64,000 bases of DNA from Aurifilum marmelostoma (lineage: Eukaryota; Ascomycota; Sordariomycetes; Diaporthales; Cryphonectriaceae): assembly GCA_027559495.1 (NCBI GenBank), contig JAMXSV010000028.1:1-64000 (forward strand). The letters run 5' to 3'. A program made the position numbers and the translations under genes. The notes beneath the pieces are model-generated. The model ran no database searches. It saw nothing but the letters and a program-made list of their open reading frames with translations, and was not told the origin of the DNA. Below, piece after piece: positions 37,481 through 49,461 of the stretch; the stretch's first letter is position 1; the number at the start of each line of letters is the position of its first letter.

Positions 37481-37828
37481 AGGGGTTGAGAACATGACCA
37501 TAGGAAGACTGAGGTTGAGAAGGGAGAGAAGATGGGAAGCCCAGCGCCACCTGTGGACAGCTGAGGTGAAGTGACAATTGTCAAGGTGGTTGAAGGTGAA
37601 AGGAAGAGCCGAAAGTTGGGAGCTGGAGCTGGAAGCTGGGCCTTGTTTGGGCCCCAAGGAAGAATCCGGGCTGGAATGCAAACAGCTTTGCAAGGCTTGG
37701 GCCGGCAGGCTATTGTTGCTGCAGCTGCAGCTGCTGCGTTTGCTTCTGACGCCACAGGGGTTCCCAGTCCGTTCAGGTGTTGTCTGGCAGGGATGCGCGG
37801 GAACTAAAAAAGTTGCTCCCTCGCCCCT
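37481..37828. promoter_or_regulatory. STRE-like sites upstream of the TPS-subunit gene
   Basis: Three core stress-response elements are visible: AGGGG at 37481-37485 and 37756-37760, and CCCCT at 37824-37828, about 390-735 bp before the start codon. In yeast, Msn2/4 zinc fingers bind this core and induce the trehalose genes. A pentamer occurs often by chance, so this is suggestive only. Confidence 0.3.
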
Positions 37829-38818
37829 GCCGAGCTGGAATTTTACGGAATCCGAGACAAAACTTGGATCATCAGAGTGGTCGTTTTGCCTGCTCGTGCA
37901 TCGTGAGCCCAAAGGAAAAAAAAATAAGTTTGAATCTTGTTATTTATTGATAGGCTAGGGATAAAGTATGGTTTGCATCTTGTACGGTAGCTTTACAAAA
38001 GCAGGTACAAGTATGAGGAGGGGAACGGAGAGTTTGATCCGGAGGAGCCACCTCTCCTGGTCACGCAATGATGTCACTAGAAGCATGCAAGCTGGCCCTG
38101 TCAAAATTTCCAAGTACCGCCTCTTCCTCCTTTGATAAGTCTTTCCCACCGTGCTTATGGTGGTGGCTACGAGAGAGGGAGGCAACGTTGGTGAGGCACG
38201 CATCAATCAGAACAGTCTTCCCACGAAGATAAACCTGGACAGAGGAGCTCAAACAAGATTCCAGAAAGATCGTCGTCGAACGAAACAGGGATCGACAGGT
38301 CCACGCGCACATGAAGGCTGCAGGCATACAAGATTGGGATGTGGCATGGGGATGGTTGTGCGCCGTACCACACCATCTTTCTACCTTATCACCTTATCCA
38401 ATCTGTCGGATCTGCTGTCCTACCCTCTCGACGGGGTTCCCCAATCAGCCGGCTTGGAGAACATGCATAGTACGTCAGGGGAAGCTTACGCTCGCCAACG
38501 ACACGCTGCACTCGTGCGGAGATGAAGGCAATATGCCAAAGGTTAACATTAATTAGTCTGTCTGGATCGACCAGCCCGTGCGGTTAAATGTTATCTAGGC
38601 CACGGGGAGGCCTTGCAGCAACATCGTTACACGCCCTCACCTGCTCGAAAGCGTGATATGCGCTGACGGTTGTATCTTGTAAATTCCACGAGTCGGCTCA
38701 TGAGGTGCACAAGTAACGCAGTCGCTCGACACGGAAATGCGGCATGTACGGCTGTTACATGCGTCGGGTTTCCCCCCTACCCGTCGCCTCAATTCGAGGT
38801 CATCACCTCAGCAAACCG

Positions 38819-38842
38819 CCCACCACCACCACCACCACCACC
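38819..38842. repeat. (CCA)n microsatellite
   Basis: About eight CCA/CAC units in intergenic sequence. Confidence 0.9.
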
Positions 38843-41800
38843 CTCATCATAGAAGTAGCCCGGACGAGAGGAGCCCAGTAGTGAACAAGGACGGGACGAA
38901 ATTCACCGTCTGCGCCTCTGCCGCTGCAGAAGATGCGTCGACTCTGCTGTGCTCTTCACATAGTGGGCGCATGATGGACCCACTCGCCCTCTCGGGCGTG
39001 GGGCTCGCAAGGGCGGGGTGTGCCGCCGTTGGCTTATTCCAAACCCAGCACGCCCGGAGAGAAACCACCTAGGATCTTATTCCGCACGGCATAAGGTTCA
39101 GCTGTGACAGAGCACAACCCTCGAAACTTATTCATGGCACTCGTGTGACCCGGACCTCTTTGTCAATGCTGACGAGTCCCTCCGGTAGTATCACAATATA
39201 CCATGTTCCGCAGTAGCACCGAGGCGACGCCGTGAGCCGCATACAAGCGGCCTTGACTTGACCCACCCCATCTGCTTTACCCCGCGACTACCTACCAATG
39301 GAGAGTTCGGACGAGCAGAAAGGAACATGCACCCACATGCTGTTCATGTGGGCTTCTACAAGGAGTCATGTACATCTTGGGAACCGGTTCATGAGATGAA
39401 TCCGAAGCCGAGTACCATAAAACAATAGTAACATCGTCTCTAAACCACACTCATCCATCCTCTGACAAGGAGGCCTGCACTTCCCGGAAACACCCGAACT
39501 GTGGAGGACTCAGCGCTCCTTTGGATGGTGGTCATGGGCTTCTAAAAACAGATCACAGGGTCTCATGCGGTAATAAAACTTATGGCAACTGGATATGTAC
39601 AAACACGCCTTCTCCAGGGATTAATAAGGTTCCCAACAATCCACAAATGGTGAGTAAGACGGCACACAGAAATGCAAAGCAACTGTGGCGCCGCGGGTCG
39701 AGATGAATGGCAGCGTTACGTGTTTCCACTGCAGGCCAGCCGTCCGCCTCAGACGTTGCGCAACTCACCGGTTATGTTCCCCACTCTTCGCACACGAAGC
39801 AGTCGTCGCGATCCGCTCGTCAGAGTGACTCCGTGCACCCGTCACACTTTGCCGGGGAGGAAGGGGTAGTCGGGTTTGGGGGTGTTGATCAACACATTCC
39901 TCCGGCGGGTACACACGAGCCTGGCGAGTCACGTCTCAAATCACTGCACGTGGGGCAGAATACACGACACGGCATCCTCCAGATAACAACCCTCTAGGAC
40001 AGCTCTTGTCATCCGTGGCAACAGCCGGCTATGACTGAGAGTTGCAACGTCCTCCCTGCGAGCGGACTCCAGACGCCCTGACTATCACGAAATGTCAGCA
40101 GATGGAGCGGGTCGCGCTCGAGAGAGAGGTCAAAGGGAGCAACATGGCCAGGTGACTGCAGTCATGAACGCCACCATATGTCTCGAATACTACGCAGGGA
40201 GTCTCGATAGTCAGGGTGACGAACGGCCGATAGGCGGGAACAACTGCGACGGGAGGAATGGGCTGCGGCGAGCGGTTGACGTGGCGCGAAGAGAGAGGCC
40301 GCAGCTGTTATGCGGGAACACCACTGTGAGCGTCAGCTCTCTGAGGGCAGGGTGAATTCAATTGCAGGGTCAAGCCCGCGGGAGGCGCGACAGAAGATGG
40401 TGTCATGGGCGGGCCAGCAAATCGCAGTCGTCTTCTGTCAGTGCCAGGTCGATCACTTCGTAGCCACGTATATAGGACTTGGGAGGTAGCAAGGTGTCCG
40501 ACGATGAGTCACGGTCTAGATGACCGCACCAAGGTTCGTTGCCCTTTGGTCAGGTGCCTCTTCCCTCGCGCGTAAGCAGGCTACAAGGTTGGGCGGCCAA
40601 CGAAATCATCACCACGTATGGTCGATTCCTGATGCTCACTCGATCGTCCCACGAGCCAAGTGGGCGTAGAAATCGGTTGCGATGAGTGAGTCTTTACGCG
40701 TCGGGTCCTTCCTCGCCGGGCCCGCAAGCAAGCCACAAGACAACGAAAGACGACGTGAAAGCTCTCGCAGACGAGTCTCAAAAATGGGTTCCAAAGATTC
40801 CCTAACCGAGAGTACTCAGCTAGGAGTGGTCATAGTATAGTTTTCAACTAGCAAAAACGCATTCTCAGGCGAACCTTCACTGAATTGCGTAAAGCCCGTG
40901 CACCAGGATGAGGAGGAAAAAGAGAAAAGGGAGGCAGCAGAGCTGGAAATTTCTCGTGGGGAGGGGAGAGCTCTTATAGTCTAGGGGTGGGATGCACGGG
41001 CCATTAACAGGTCCCAGCTCGTATCTGCCTCCGTGATACTCTGGGGCCAGCGATGAGTCAGCCCGACCGAGAAAGTGCAACGTCCTGCTGCCAAGCCTTT
41101 GTGAGTATTCACTCCCCCATGAGCCATATCTTCTTGCCAGCTATCTTGTCATTTGGCCTTCCTTTCGCTCATGGGAGGCAGCGTGACTAGAAACTGTACG
41201 TAAATCTTGAGATTTCAACCATCCCGAGAGATCACCTGTTAGTCAAGAAGTCTACGGCTAACGTGATCGCTAGGCTGTCGCATTGTTGCTGTTAGAGTGG
41301 TACAAACGAAGCATGTCAGCCAAGTTGAGGCTTCGTGTTGGTCTGGATCTTCAAGGCATGGATAGATGAAGACTCTCGTGACACGTCTGACCGGAAACAT
41401 CATTATTGTTGCGTTCTTCACCCTGCTTCACGAACTACACATGGACTAAAGGTTGATATGCTGCGAGATTCATCCCGTTTTACCCAAATTTGGGCTTGAA
41501 AAGGAGCCAGGATGACTTCAATCAGGATGCTATTTTGGCCAGAATAATCATCACGAAGCCCTCTGGGGCCAAGTCACGAAATGAGTCCCCGTCGCAATTC
41601 TGTCACAATTTTCTGTGCATTGAGACGAAGAATGCAATGTAACGAACGACCAATATTTTGAGAGGGCAGGTACAAGTAGGCCAACGGGGTGGATGCCTAA
41701 TACTGGGAGATTTGCTCCTTCCTCTCCCCAACATCCACGCCAATTCCGCTGCGAGGCTGCATTCAGCTCTCACACGGCAGACAAAGTCGACCAGACTCGC

Positions 41801-41910
41801 GAAAGGCACCAGCGACTAATGACAACGACGACAAACCTCTGGCCTTTTCATACACGATAAGCGGCCAGAAGCACTCGGAGAGTGGCCATTCAGACAAAGC
41901 CTATGCGACT

Positions 41911-41991
41911 ATGCGATTTCTCTACTCTGGCACCCTCGTCGCCTTGTGCTTACTCGCCTGTCTTGTCCTGGCCGTGAGCTCCTCGGCCTAG
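41911..41991 (+). other. Small hydrophobic ORF resembling a signal peptide
   Basis: A 26-codon ORF reads like a classical secretion signal: MRF, then an uninterrupted hydrophobic core (TLVALCLLACLVLAV) and a small-residue end (SSSA), then TAG. A GTGAGC donor-like sequence sits in frame at 41974, so this could be the first exon of a small secreted protein, but no convincing second exon was found. It lies 300 bp upstream of MSH4 and could instead be an upstream ORF in its leader, or chance. Confidence 0.25.
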
Positions 41992-42291
41992 ATCGCCAAC
42001 GAGCTTCTGGGCTCCTCAGCGCCTTTATCGTACTCTCTATTCGGCTTTCTATCCACAAGCTGTTTGGCGACTAAAGACACAGTCATCCTTCTCTGCGTTT
42101 CCTGACGACTAGATTTGTGTGTATCTATTTAGTGTCCAGCTCTGAAAGGTATGCTCTGGTGTCGACCCCGGAGCTGCTAATTAATTCGGAGCAGAGCACT
42201 CTTTAACTCGAACATTGGTGGACCAGACACGAGGCCTTTTCTTCCTATACAACCTCCTGTAGCGTGTTAGATACGCGGATACCCACTTGCT

Positions 42292-44980
42292 ATGTCGTCG
42301 ATAACCCCAGGGCCCAGTCGGATAGGAACCCCAGCCTATAGCATTGTGACAAATACAGCAAGCGGTCGCCGATCGCGAGCCGCGTCTACCATCGGAGGCA
42401 GTGAGGGTCACCAGATTATATGTGCTGTGAGCGAAGCACGGGGCGTCGCCCCCTCAGTTGGCCTCGCGTTCATCAACGCTTCTACAGGCGAGGCCGTGCT
42501 CAGTCAGATATGCGACAACCAGTCCTACGTCAAGACTATTCACAAGTTGACCATTTTTGAGCCCAGCCGGATCCTCATCGTCTCGACCGCGTGCCCTCCC
42601 AACCTAAAGAGCAGCCTCTATTCCTTGATCGAAGAAGAACTCCCAGACGTGCCAACTTTCCCAGTCAACAGAAAGTACTGGTCAGAGAACGCAGGGCTAG
42701 ATTTGGTCCAGACCCTTGCATTTAAAGATGACGTCGAAGCCATCAAAGTTGCCATCGAGGGCAACTTCTATTGCATCTGCTCATTCTCCGCGGTATGTCC
42801 TGCTCAGTCTGCAGACTATCACCCACACGGCTGCTGACTCTATGATGATCATTAGGCCATACAATATCTGGAGCTCGAGTTTTCAATACGCATTGCACAC
42901 CACTCCCTGAGGATCAAGTACCAACCATCCGAGGAGTCCATGATGATCAGTCTTCCGACGATTCGGTCTCTGGAACTCTTACAGAATATTCAGAACCCGG
43001 CATCCAAAGCCTCTCTTTTTGGACTGCTGAACAGGACCTTGACGCCCATGGGAGCAAGAATGCTGCGCAGCAACATTCTCCAGCCGTCTACACAGCCTCA
43101 GGTGTTGGCCGCTCGGCTTGATGCTCTGGATGAGCTCTGCACGAAAGAGGACATGTTTTTCCAAGTCCGTGAGGCACTAAAGGACTTTGGCGACGTCGAG
43201 AAGCTTCTGACCAAGATCATTGTCCTTCCCGCGGAGCCGTCTCTGACAGCGAGCGAGCAGGCTATCAACGACGTCTTGATGATCAAAAAATTCATCATGG
43301 CCGTTGCACCTCTGGTGGGGTCATTGAGGGACGCTCACAGCGCCCTCCTTGTGAAGATTCGTGGCCACTGCAGGCCTGGAATTACCAATCCCATACTGGA
43401 GCGAGTTTTGAATGTCATCAATCACGACGTCACCTACAGTACAAGACCTCTCGACCTCCGGAACCAGCGATGCTACGCTGTCAAGGCTGATATAAATGGG
43501 ATGCTTGACGTCGCCAGGGCTACTCTGAAGGACACAACTGACGATCTGTATGAGCACGTTGAGAGACTCAATACACAGCTAAATTTGGTAGCAGATGTCA
43601 GATTTGAAGCCAAACGCAATTTCTGGCTGCGGTTTCGCGTCTCTGACTTCGAGAATGGCGTGATCCCGGGCGAGCTCATCAACTGCGTTCGGAAGAAAGA
43701 GTTTCTCGAATGTCAAACGATGCGGATGGTGCAGCTCAACCAGCGCATGACCGACTCTGTTAACGAAATCACAATGCAGAGCGACAAGGTTGTGGAGCAG
43801 TTGCTTGAATCCATCAGAGCCGACATACCTGCTTTGTTTCGCATCTGCGAGAGTGTTGCGCTTCTCGACATGCTGGCATCCTTTGGACAGACAGTCACAA
43901 CCCGAGACTACGTCCGACCAGAGCTGAAGGATGCTTTGGCTCTGAAGGCAGGTCGCCATCCCATTCTTGAATCAGTGAGCTTGGACCCGCACTTCCAAAC
44001 AGACAATAAATCGATGTATCTGATGAATAGCCATGATTACTAGTTGCTGGACAGGTTCGTCCCAAATGAGTACTACGCCTCAAGACAGCATGCCTTTCAG
44101 ATAGTCACAGGCTGCAACATGAGCGGCAAGAGCACGTACATTCGCTGCGTTGCATTACTGCAGGTCATGGCGCAGATTGGGTGTTTTGTACCGGCCCAGT
44201 ACGCATGCTTCACTATCATCCACAATCTGTTCTCCAGAACATCTACGGATGATAGCATTGAATCCAACATGTCGACCTTCTCCATCGAGATGCGGGAGAT
44301 GGCCTTCATCATCCGAAACATGAATGACAAAAGCCTCGCCATCGTCGATGAGCTCGGACGGGGAACTAGTACTCGAGACGGTCTGGCCATTGCCATCGCC
44401 ATGGCCGAAGCCTTGATCCAGAGCAATGCGTTAGTATTTTTTTCTACGCATTTTACCGAGCTCGCCCAGCTTCTGGCAGATCGGCCTGGCGTGCTCAACT
44501 TGCACCTCGCAACCGAGACCACTATTGCGGATGACGACGTCCCGAAGATGACAATGTTGTACAAGGTAGGTGCCGGTCCTGTGAAGGAGAACAATTACGG
44601 CATCAACCTTGCCAGAGCCATCGGATTTCCTCAACGCTTCCTCGATGTTGCTGAGAGGATCAGTAACTCCCTCAGGGGAGATGGCCGAGGCGAAGAAACA
44701 GAGTTCTGAGTCGCGTAAGTTGGCACGGCGCAGGAAGCTGATTCTGAATGTCCGCGAAACATTACAGCAAGCTTATGACAGTGATATGGACGGTGGTGCG
44801 CTTCGGAACTATCTGTGTAGACTTCAGAGCGAATTCATTGCAAGGATGGAAGAGATTGACAATGGGGGAACGGAGATTTCACCAGAAGAGGACGCAAACT
44901 GTGCATCAACAGACAGCAATAAGGGAGCCTCGGCTGCGAGTGCTATTATCATATCTGACCATGATAGTGTGGACGAGTAA
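42292..44980 (+). CDS. msh4: MutS homologue MSH4 (meiotic crossover factor), C-terminal frameshift
   Basis: Exons are 42292-42792, 42856-43974 and 44044 onward; introns of 63 and 69 nt are GT-AG, the second hiding an apparent stop. As read the protein is 761 aa, ending at 44709. It lacks the MutS mismatch-binding domain I, as MSH4 does. It has the lever/clamp helices, Walker A GCNMSGKST (563-571), Walker B LAIVDELGRGTST and the STHFTEL switch. MSH4 pairs with MSH5 as a clamp that stabilises Holliday junctions for class I crossovers. At G4 (44675-44678, residue 751) the conserved C-terminus jumps to the +1 frame: one G fewer leads into EMAEAKKQSSESRKLARRRK and a stop at 44978-44980, about 100 residues later. 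The span given includes this tail. Confidence 0.9.
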
Positions 44981-45453
44981 TGATGATCCCAGGGGTGACT
45001 GGTACGATTGCCAACATCAGACTGACGACCATCTTGGCAGACAAGTGTATACCATATGAAGCCACTATGTTGAGGTTTAGTTTTTTTGAAGGATAGCAGC
45101 CAGCTATGGGGTCAGAATTATCTCTCGCCCTATATCAAGGTGGCTTTGCCTGGCTTGAAGCTCAGGTACTTGACCAAATATTTCGATATCCATTTTCTGT
45201 TCAGTAAGCAGATTCTCGCAATTGATTCAAGCAAGGACTTCTTGGATATACCATGGATTCTCCATAAGAACAAACAAGAATTCAAATTCGTACTGAGCAT
45301 ACTAATGTTACATGATTGGCTTCACCAGCTTTCTGTATCTTGACTGTATTGCACACTGTACGTGCGGGAGGTTGACAATGCCAACGGGATGCTGAGATTT
45401 GCCAAACGATTGAGATGACCTTGCCGATCCTTCAGTGACATGATTCGTTCCTC
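44981..45453. terminator. AT-rich convergent intergenic region
   Basis: About 470 bp between the MSH4 tail (+) and the secreted-protein gene (-). It is AT-leaning and should contain both 3' ends. A short ORF at 45086-45343 has no recognisable features. Confidence 0.4.
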
Positions 45454-46912
45454 TTAAGAAGCTGCCCATGTATCTTCCAGAACTGGACCCTTCATGCTGT
45501 AGCCAGCCATCCAGACCTGGTAAGCATGGTCCTTTGGTGTTTTTCCAGTGCTAGGAGAGAAGGACACGATAACCTTCCCCTGCGGCTTTCCAGTGGACTC
45601 AGAATCATCCTTGGCCGTAGCCTCGTCAGACGCCGAGTTTGTGTAGAGGATAGCCTTTGGCTCGCTGCTTAGACCCGGAACAAGCTTCTTGACAAGCGCC
45701 TGGATATCTTTAACCGCGTTGTCGAAGTCGTTGTTATCCGGCCACCTCCCCTTCGCCGTGGCGCGTTTCTGGGCTATGATCACCGCCTGGGGGTTGTCTG
45801 TTTTGTCGAAGCACTTTGAAGTAGCCTGTGTAAGGGGTACCCAATTAGACTGGGGATAGCTTTGGAAGGCCTTCTTTTCCTCCTCTTCCTCCAGCGATGG
45901 CGGCTTGCCCTTGTACTTGTTCTCGTCGAAGGCTTCCGGCTGTATGTTTTGCAGCGGCTTCGTGAGAACGTTAGCGTACAGGCTTGGAGCTTCGGCCAGG
46001 ACGGGATCGTTGATCGTATTCTGCCAGTGATGGCTCTGTTCGGATTCTCAGATTAGCAATGGCTTCAGAGATTCTCTGTTTATGAAATTGCAAGCAGAAT
46101 GCATCAGAGATGGCTCGCTGACTTACTATATAGACACCACAGTGCGACGCAACGACAATTGATAAGCAGCCATAAAGACCCTAATGAATGAGAACAGTGA
46201 GTATTAGTGTCAAGAGACAAACCCAGGCGGCAAATGCAGGACAAGAGACACAAACCTTGACCGTCGCGAAGACCTCGCTGCTTCCCCATTCGACAAGCTG
46301 CGAAGAAGGCGGCTCTCCTGCAAAGCCTTGGGGAGCATCATACTCAAGACTCAGATCTTTAAGCTTGTCCCCCGAGCCGAAGACCTCCTTGGTCCATGCC
46401 GTGACCCCTTCCTCTGTTGCCTCAGAAGGTATGCTCAAGCTTCCGTACACCGGGTCATTGCCGCGCAATTCCAGGGCACGGGCATCGGCAGCTGAGACGC
46501 CGGGGGCGCTTCGCTGGAAGATGTCGTCTCGCTTGCTGGCCTTGCACGTCGTGCCGGTACACTTCAGAGCAGAACACCCCGACGTGGGAAACAGTATGCT
46601 GGACAGCGTTCCCGTCAAGGCAGCGCTGCTGGTGCTCCCGGAGCTCGTGGAGCTCGTGCTGGCCTTTGAGGCGGAGCTGGTGGAAGTCCCTTGGGAGCTA
46701 GTAGTGATCTTCGCAGCAGAGGTGCTGGTAGTGACCTTGGGCGCGCTCGTGGTGGTCTTGAGAGCACTCGTGGTGGCCTTGATGGCACTTGTAGTGGTCT
46801 TGACAGCGGCAGCCTTGGTGGTCGTGGTCTTGGGCTTGGCTTTGCCGAGAAGAGGCGATGCTTGGAGGAAGGGGAGAGAAGCGAGCAACAAAAGCGTGGA
46901 AGACAACTTCAT
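45454..46912 (-). CDS. Secreted Ser/Thr-rich fungal protein
   Basis: Exons are 46256-46912, 46127-46180 and 45454-46035, all joined in phase 0 by GT-AG introns of 75 and 91 nt, giving 430 aa. A signal peptide covers residues 1 to about 22 (hydrophobic core LLLLASLPFLQ). Residues 25-105 form a mucin-like stretch of Thr, Ser, Ala and Lys with TTS repeats, a likely O-glycosylation region. A short Cys-containing segment (CSALKCTGTTCK) and a KR site follow. The spliced middle reads GLYGCLSIVVASHCGVYISHHW, a pattern I associate with secreted hypothetical proteins of filamentous fungi. The C-terminal half is charged. Function is unknown; a wall-associated or extracellular role is inferred. The ATG at 46912 is the first in frame. 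Confidence 0.7.
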
Positions 46913-48313
46913 CTTGACCGGCACGATGAGTTGTAGGAGGAGTGATTGCTTCTATACGATAGGCAGATATGTCTTTTGAAGATAGGTAAACCAAAAAAGC
47001 ACTTAGAAGCACCGAGCAGAGTAGAAAGGAAAAGAAAATATTTGATACGTATGCGTGAGGAGTGGCATTCTACTTGAGTTCTCCTAAAGCTCCCTGATCC
47101 CATCCTTTTATAGGGCACTTTGCGCATCTTCAAACTTACCACACACAGCACGTCTAATTCGCTTCTGGAATCAATCCAAGTGACTTACTAACGACAAACT
47201 GAGCCTGAAACGCATCTCACCCCGGGGAGGAGATCATGGGTTGGGTGTGTCTGATATAGATGGCTTCACAAAGGGTCCCTCTGCTCGCAATACACTGCTG
47301 CTTGAGGTGAAAGTTCTATGTATAGCGAGACCTTATCTTACATATCAGATTTCAAAAGTCAGGCGCTATTGTCATGCCATCTGGTCTATGGCTATGGCGG
47401 TAATTTTGGGGCCTGCTGGCTTTCAGGAACCGCACCCGTTAGGCTAATAGAAAGAAAACGTCAAACACTATGAATTGTTTTTTGCGTGAAATAAGACAGA
47501 TCTGAAATTGGGTTCTGACTGATCTCTAGATTCGAAGATTGGAGGGTGTGCTCAGTAAGTCAAGGGCTGTCATGGCAACCTTGGGAGGTTTGACCAGACC
47601 CGATAATTTCCAAATTTGGGTCGTATTGCCCGCATTCCATGCCTCTATGTTTCTTCTCCGTCAGCCGTGACTCTTTTCCAATTCTGTCCAGCACCGTGAT
47701 GATGGAATCTTCCTAAGTTTCTAGTTCCCTCCGATAATCAGATGATCTCTACATAGACAAGACCTCGGACCTGCTTCTAGGCCTTTCCCAATTTCCACCC
47801 AAGTATTTAAGAAATCGGTATTCGGTTGATTCGCGAATGTTGATTCTATGCTCGGATTCCGGGTAGTGGGGGAGGATTTCAAGGTATCATAAACCTTGGT
47901 ACGGCCCAGGGTCAAGGGGGAACTGAGCAGTTGTACACCATCTAAGAGTGATGACTTCAGATCTATTTTGAAACCGAAAACAAAAATCTGACTGACTATG
48001 AAAGGCCATGCGGTCATCAACCAGCCGCTTAGTTTGTTGCTTTCATGAGGGTGGGGGGCGTGTTTTGGGCCGGCTGCCAGTTGCATGCATAAGTACTTGA
48101 GTCCTTAGTAAGAACTATTTCAAGTCTCCTCGGACCAGTCTTTTCGGATTCCTCCTTCTGCGCAGCCTTTATAAAACCAGGTCGAACAATCTGTGTCCGT
48201 CAGTCAATCTTGCCGAACCTGTACCCTCATCGATCAGAATTCTCAAACCACCTCCCAAGACACCGCTGGAAAGACAAAGAACCAAGAAGCGAAAAAAGAA
48301 AAAAGAAAAAAAA
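46913..48313. other. Intergenic, divergent promoters
   Basis: A 1.4-kb stretch between the secreted-protein gene (-) and the ankyrin gene (+). It contains A/T-rich segments and no convincing ORF. A-rich sequence (48290-48313) directly precedes the ankyrin start. Confidence 0.5.
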
Positions 48314-48911
48314 ATGGCAGACGAGATTTCTCAAAACAATCCATCTGCAAAGAGCAGCCAGAATCCCGACCCTGCCTCTTCCGCAGACCAGAACACCACC
48401 AACGCAGCTCTCGTCCAGGCAGACACCACACCAGCCCCAGCAGACGAGGAAACTCCAGAGCAAGCCCGGCGCTGGATGGGCACCCACCGCCCACCCCTGT
48501 TCATCGAGCCCCTCAGCCGGCACACGGCCGAGGCCAAACTGGCAGCCATGCGCACGGCCATCCAGGCCGGCGCCGACGTCAACGAGCTCGACCACGAGCC
48601 GCGCCCCTCGTACAACGAGGGTCGGCCCCCTGATGGCGTGTCTCAACCTCGGCCACATTGGCAGCTTCGAGAGCATGCAGGACAACCTCCCCGCCATCGA
48701 GCTGCTGCTGCAGCACGGCGCCGACCCGCGGCTCGGTGGCAAGTCGGGATCGAGGTCGCCGCTGTGGGAGGCGAGGTACTGGTCACAGAAGGCACGTTTC
48801 CCCGAGGAAAAGCAGTTCTTTGATCGTGTGCTTGGGCTGTTTGAGGAGGCAGTCACGAGGCTCGAGGAGGACGGAGAAAAGGAGGGGGGATGTGAATTGA
48901 TATATGCGTGA
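48314..48911 (+). CDS. Small ankyrin-repeat protein, probable frameshift
   Basis: The start ATG at 48314 follows an A-rich leader. The first frame encodes a Ser/Ala/Thr-rich N-terminus, then a helix ending in the ankyrin hallmark AIQAGADVNELD. At a C5 run (48626-48630) the sensible reading moves to the +1 frame: one C fewer gives NEGRPLMACLNLGHIG, and then AIELLLQHGADPRL, a second clear ankyrin repeat, ending at 48911. Corrected length would be about 198 aa. As given, the first frame runs on into non-ankyrin sequence to 48823. The two repeats on either side of the break make an indel far likelier than two genes. The partner and role are unknown. Confidence 0.65.
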
Positions 48912-49461
48912 CGGCAAGAGAACGGGGGCAGCTATATCAATTAGGCACGAAGTCTTTGAAAGGCAGAATAAAACACAACCATGAACAGTATCAAAACTCT
49001 CCCACACACAAAGTGACCAAGCCGGCGAGGACACGTCTGGTCACTCAAAGCTCAACATCTTCGACATGGATAAGAATCTTCAGACAGCCAGAGGTCGATT
49101 GTTCATGGGATCGACGATAAAGGTTGTAAAGGATATTAAAATACGACGGCCTATCCAATCTTCAGGCCCTGGTCTCGTTGTGTCGCCGTTCAAAGTATTT
49201 CTACCAAGGTCAAGTGTTTGGTCAAATGATAATGATATCCGAATTTCCAATTTACAGGTGATACTGTTCATCTCGTCTTCTCAATACATATTACTAGTCT
49301 ATGCTTGGGTTGGGGTATAATACTACACTGCGCCCCTCCCTCTTCCTCCCCTGGCCTTTCTCGACTGTTAATGGAAAACAGGGGAAAAAAAAAACTGACG
49401 CCGCTCGTTTCTGTAAATGCATTGGGTATCAAGAAAGCTTCCCAATTACCTGGGAGAGATA
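48912..49461. other. Intergenic between convergent genes
   Basis: 550 bp between the ankyrin gene (+) and the CSC1-like gene (-). No gene was seen. Confidence 0.5.

Larger units (their letters stand above)
37094..42291. other. 5.2-kb gene-poor region
   Basis: This lies between the divergent TPS-subunit gene (-) and MSH4 (+). Nothing larger than scattered short ORFs is present. Notable items are the STRE-like sites, a (CCA)n repeat at 38819-38842 and a 26-codon hydrophobic ORF at 41911-41991. Composition is normal, without the RIP-like signature of the left edge. Confidence 0.5.

Noticed and set aside
38737..39072. 111-codon ORF with a His run
   Set aside because: The His run is a translated CCA microsatellite, and the rest has no recognisable feature.
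44041..44043. In-frame stop codon inside MSH4
   Set aside because: It is the last three bases of a 69-nt GT-AG intron (43975-44043). Splicing joins HPILES to LLDRFVPNEYY in frame.
44662..44674. GT...AG micro-intron of 13 nt that would repair the MSH4 frame
   Set aside because: Far shorter than any workable spliceosomal intron; a one-base indel in the G4 run explains the data better.
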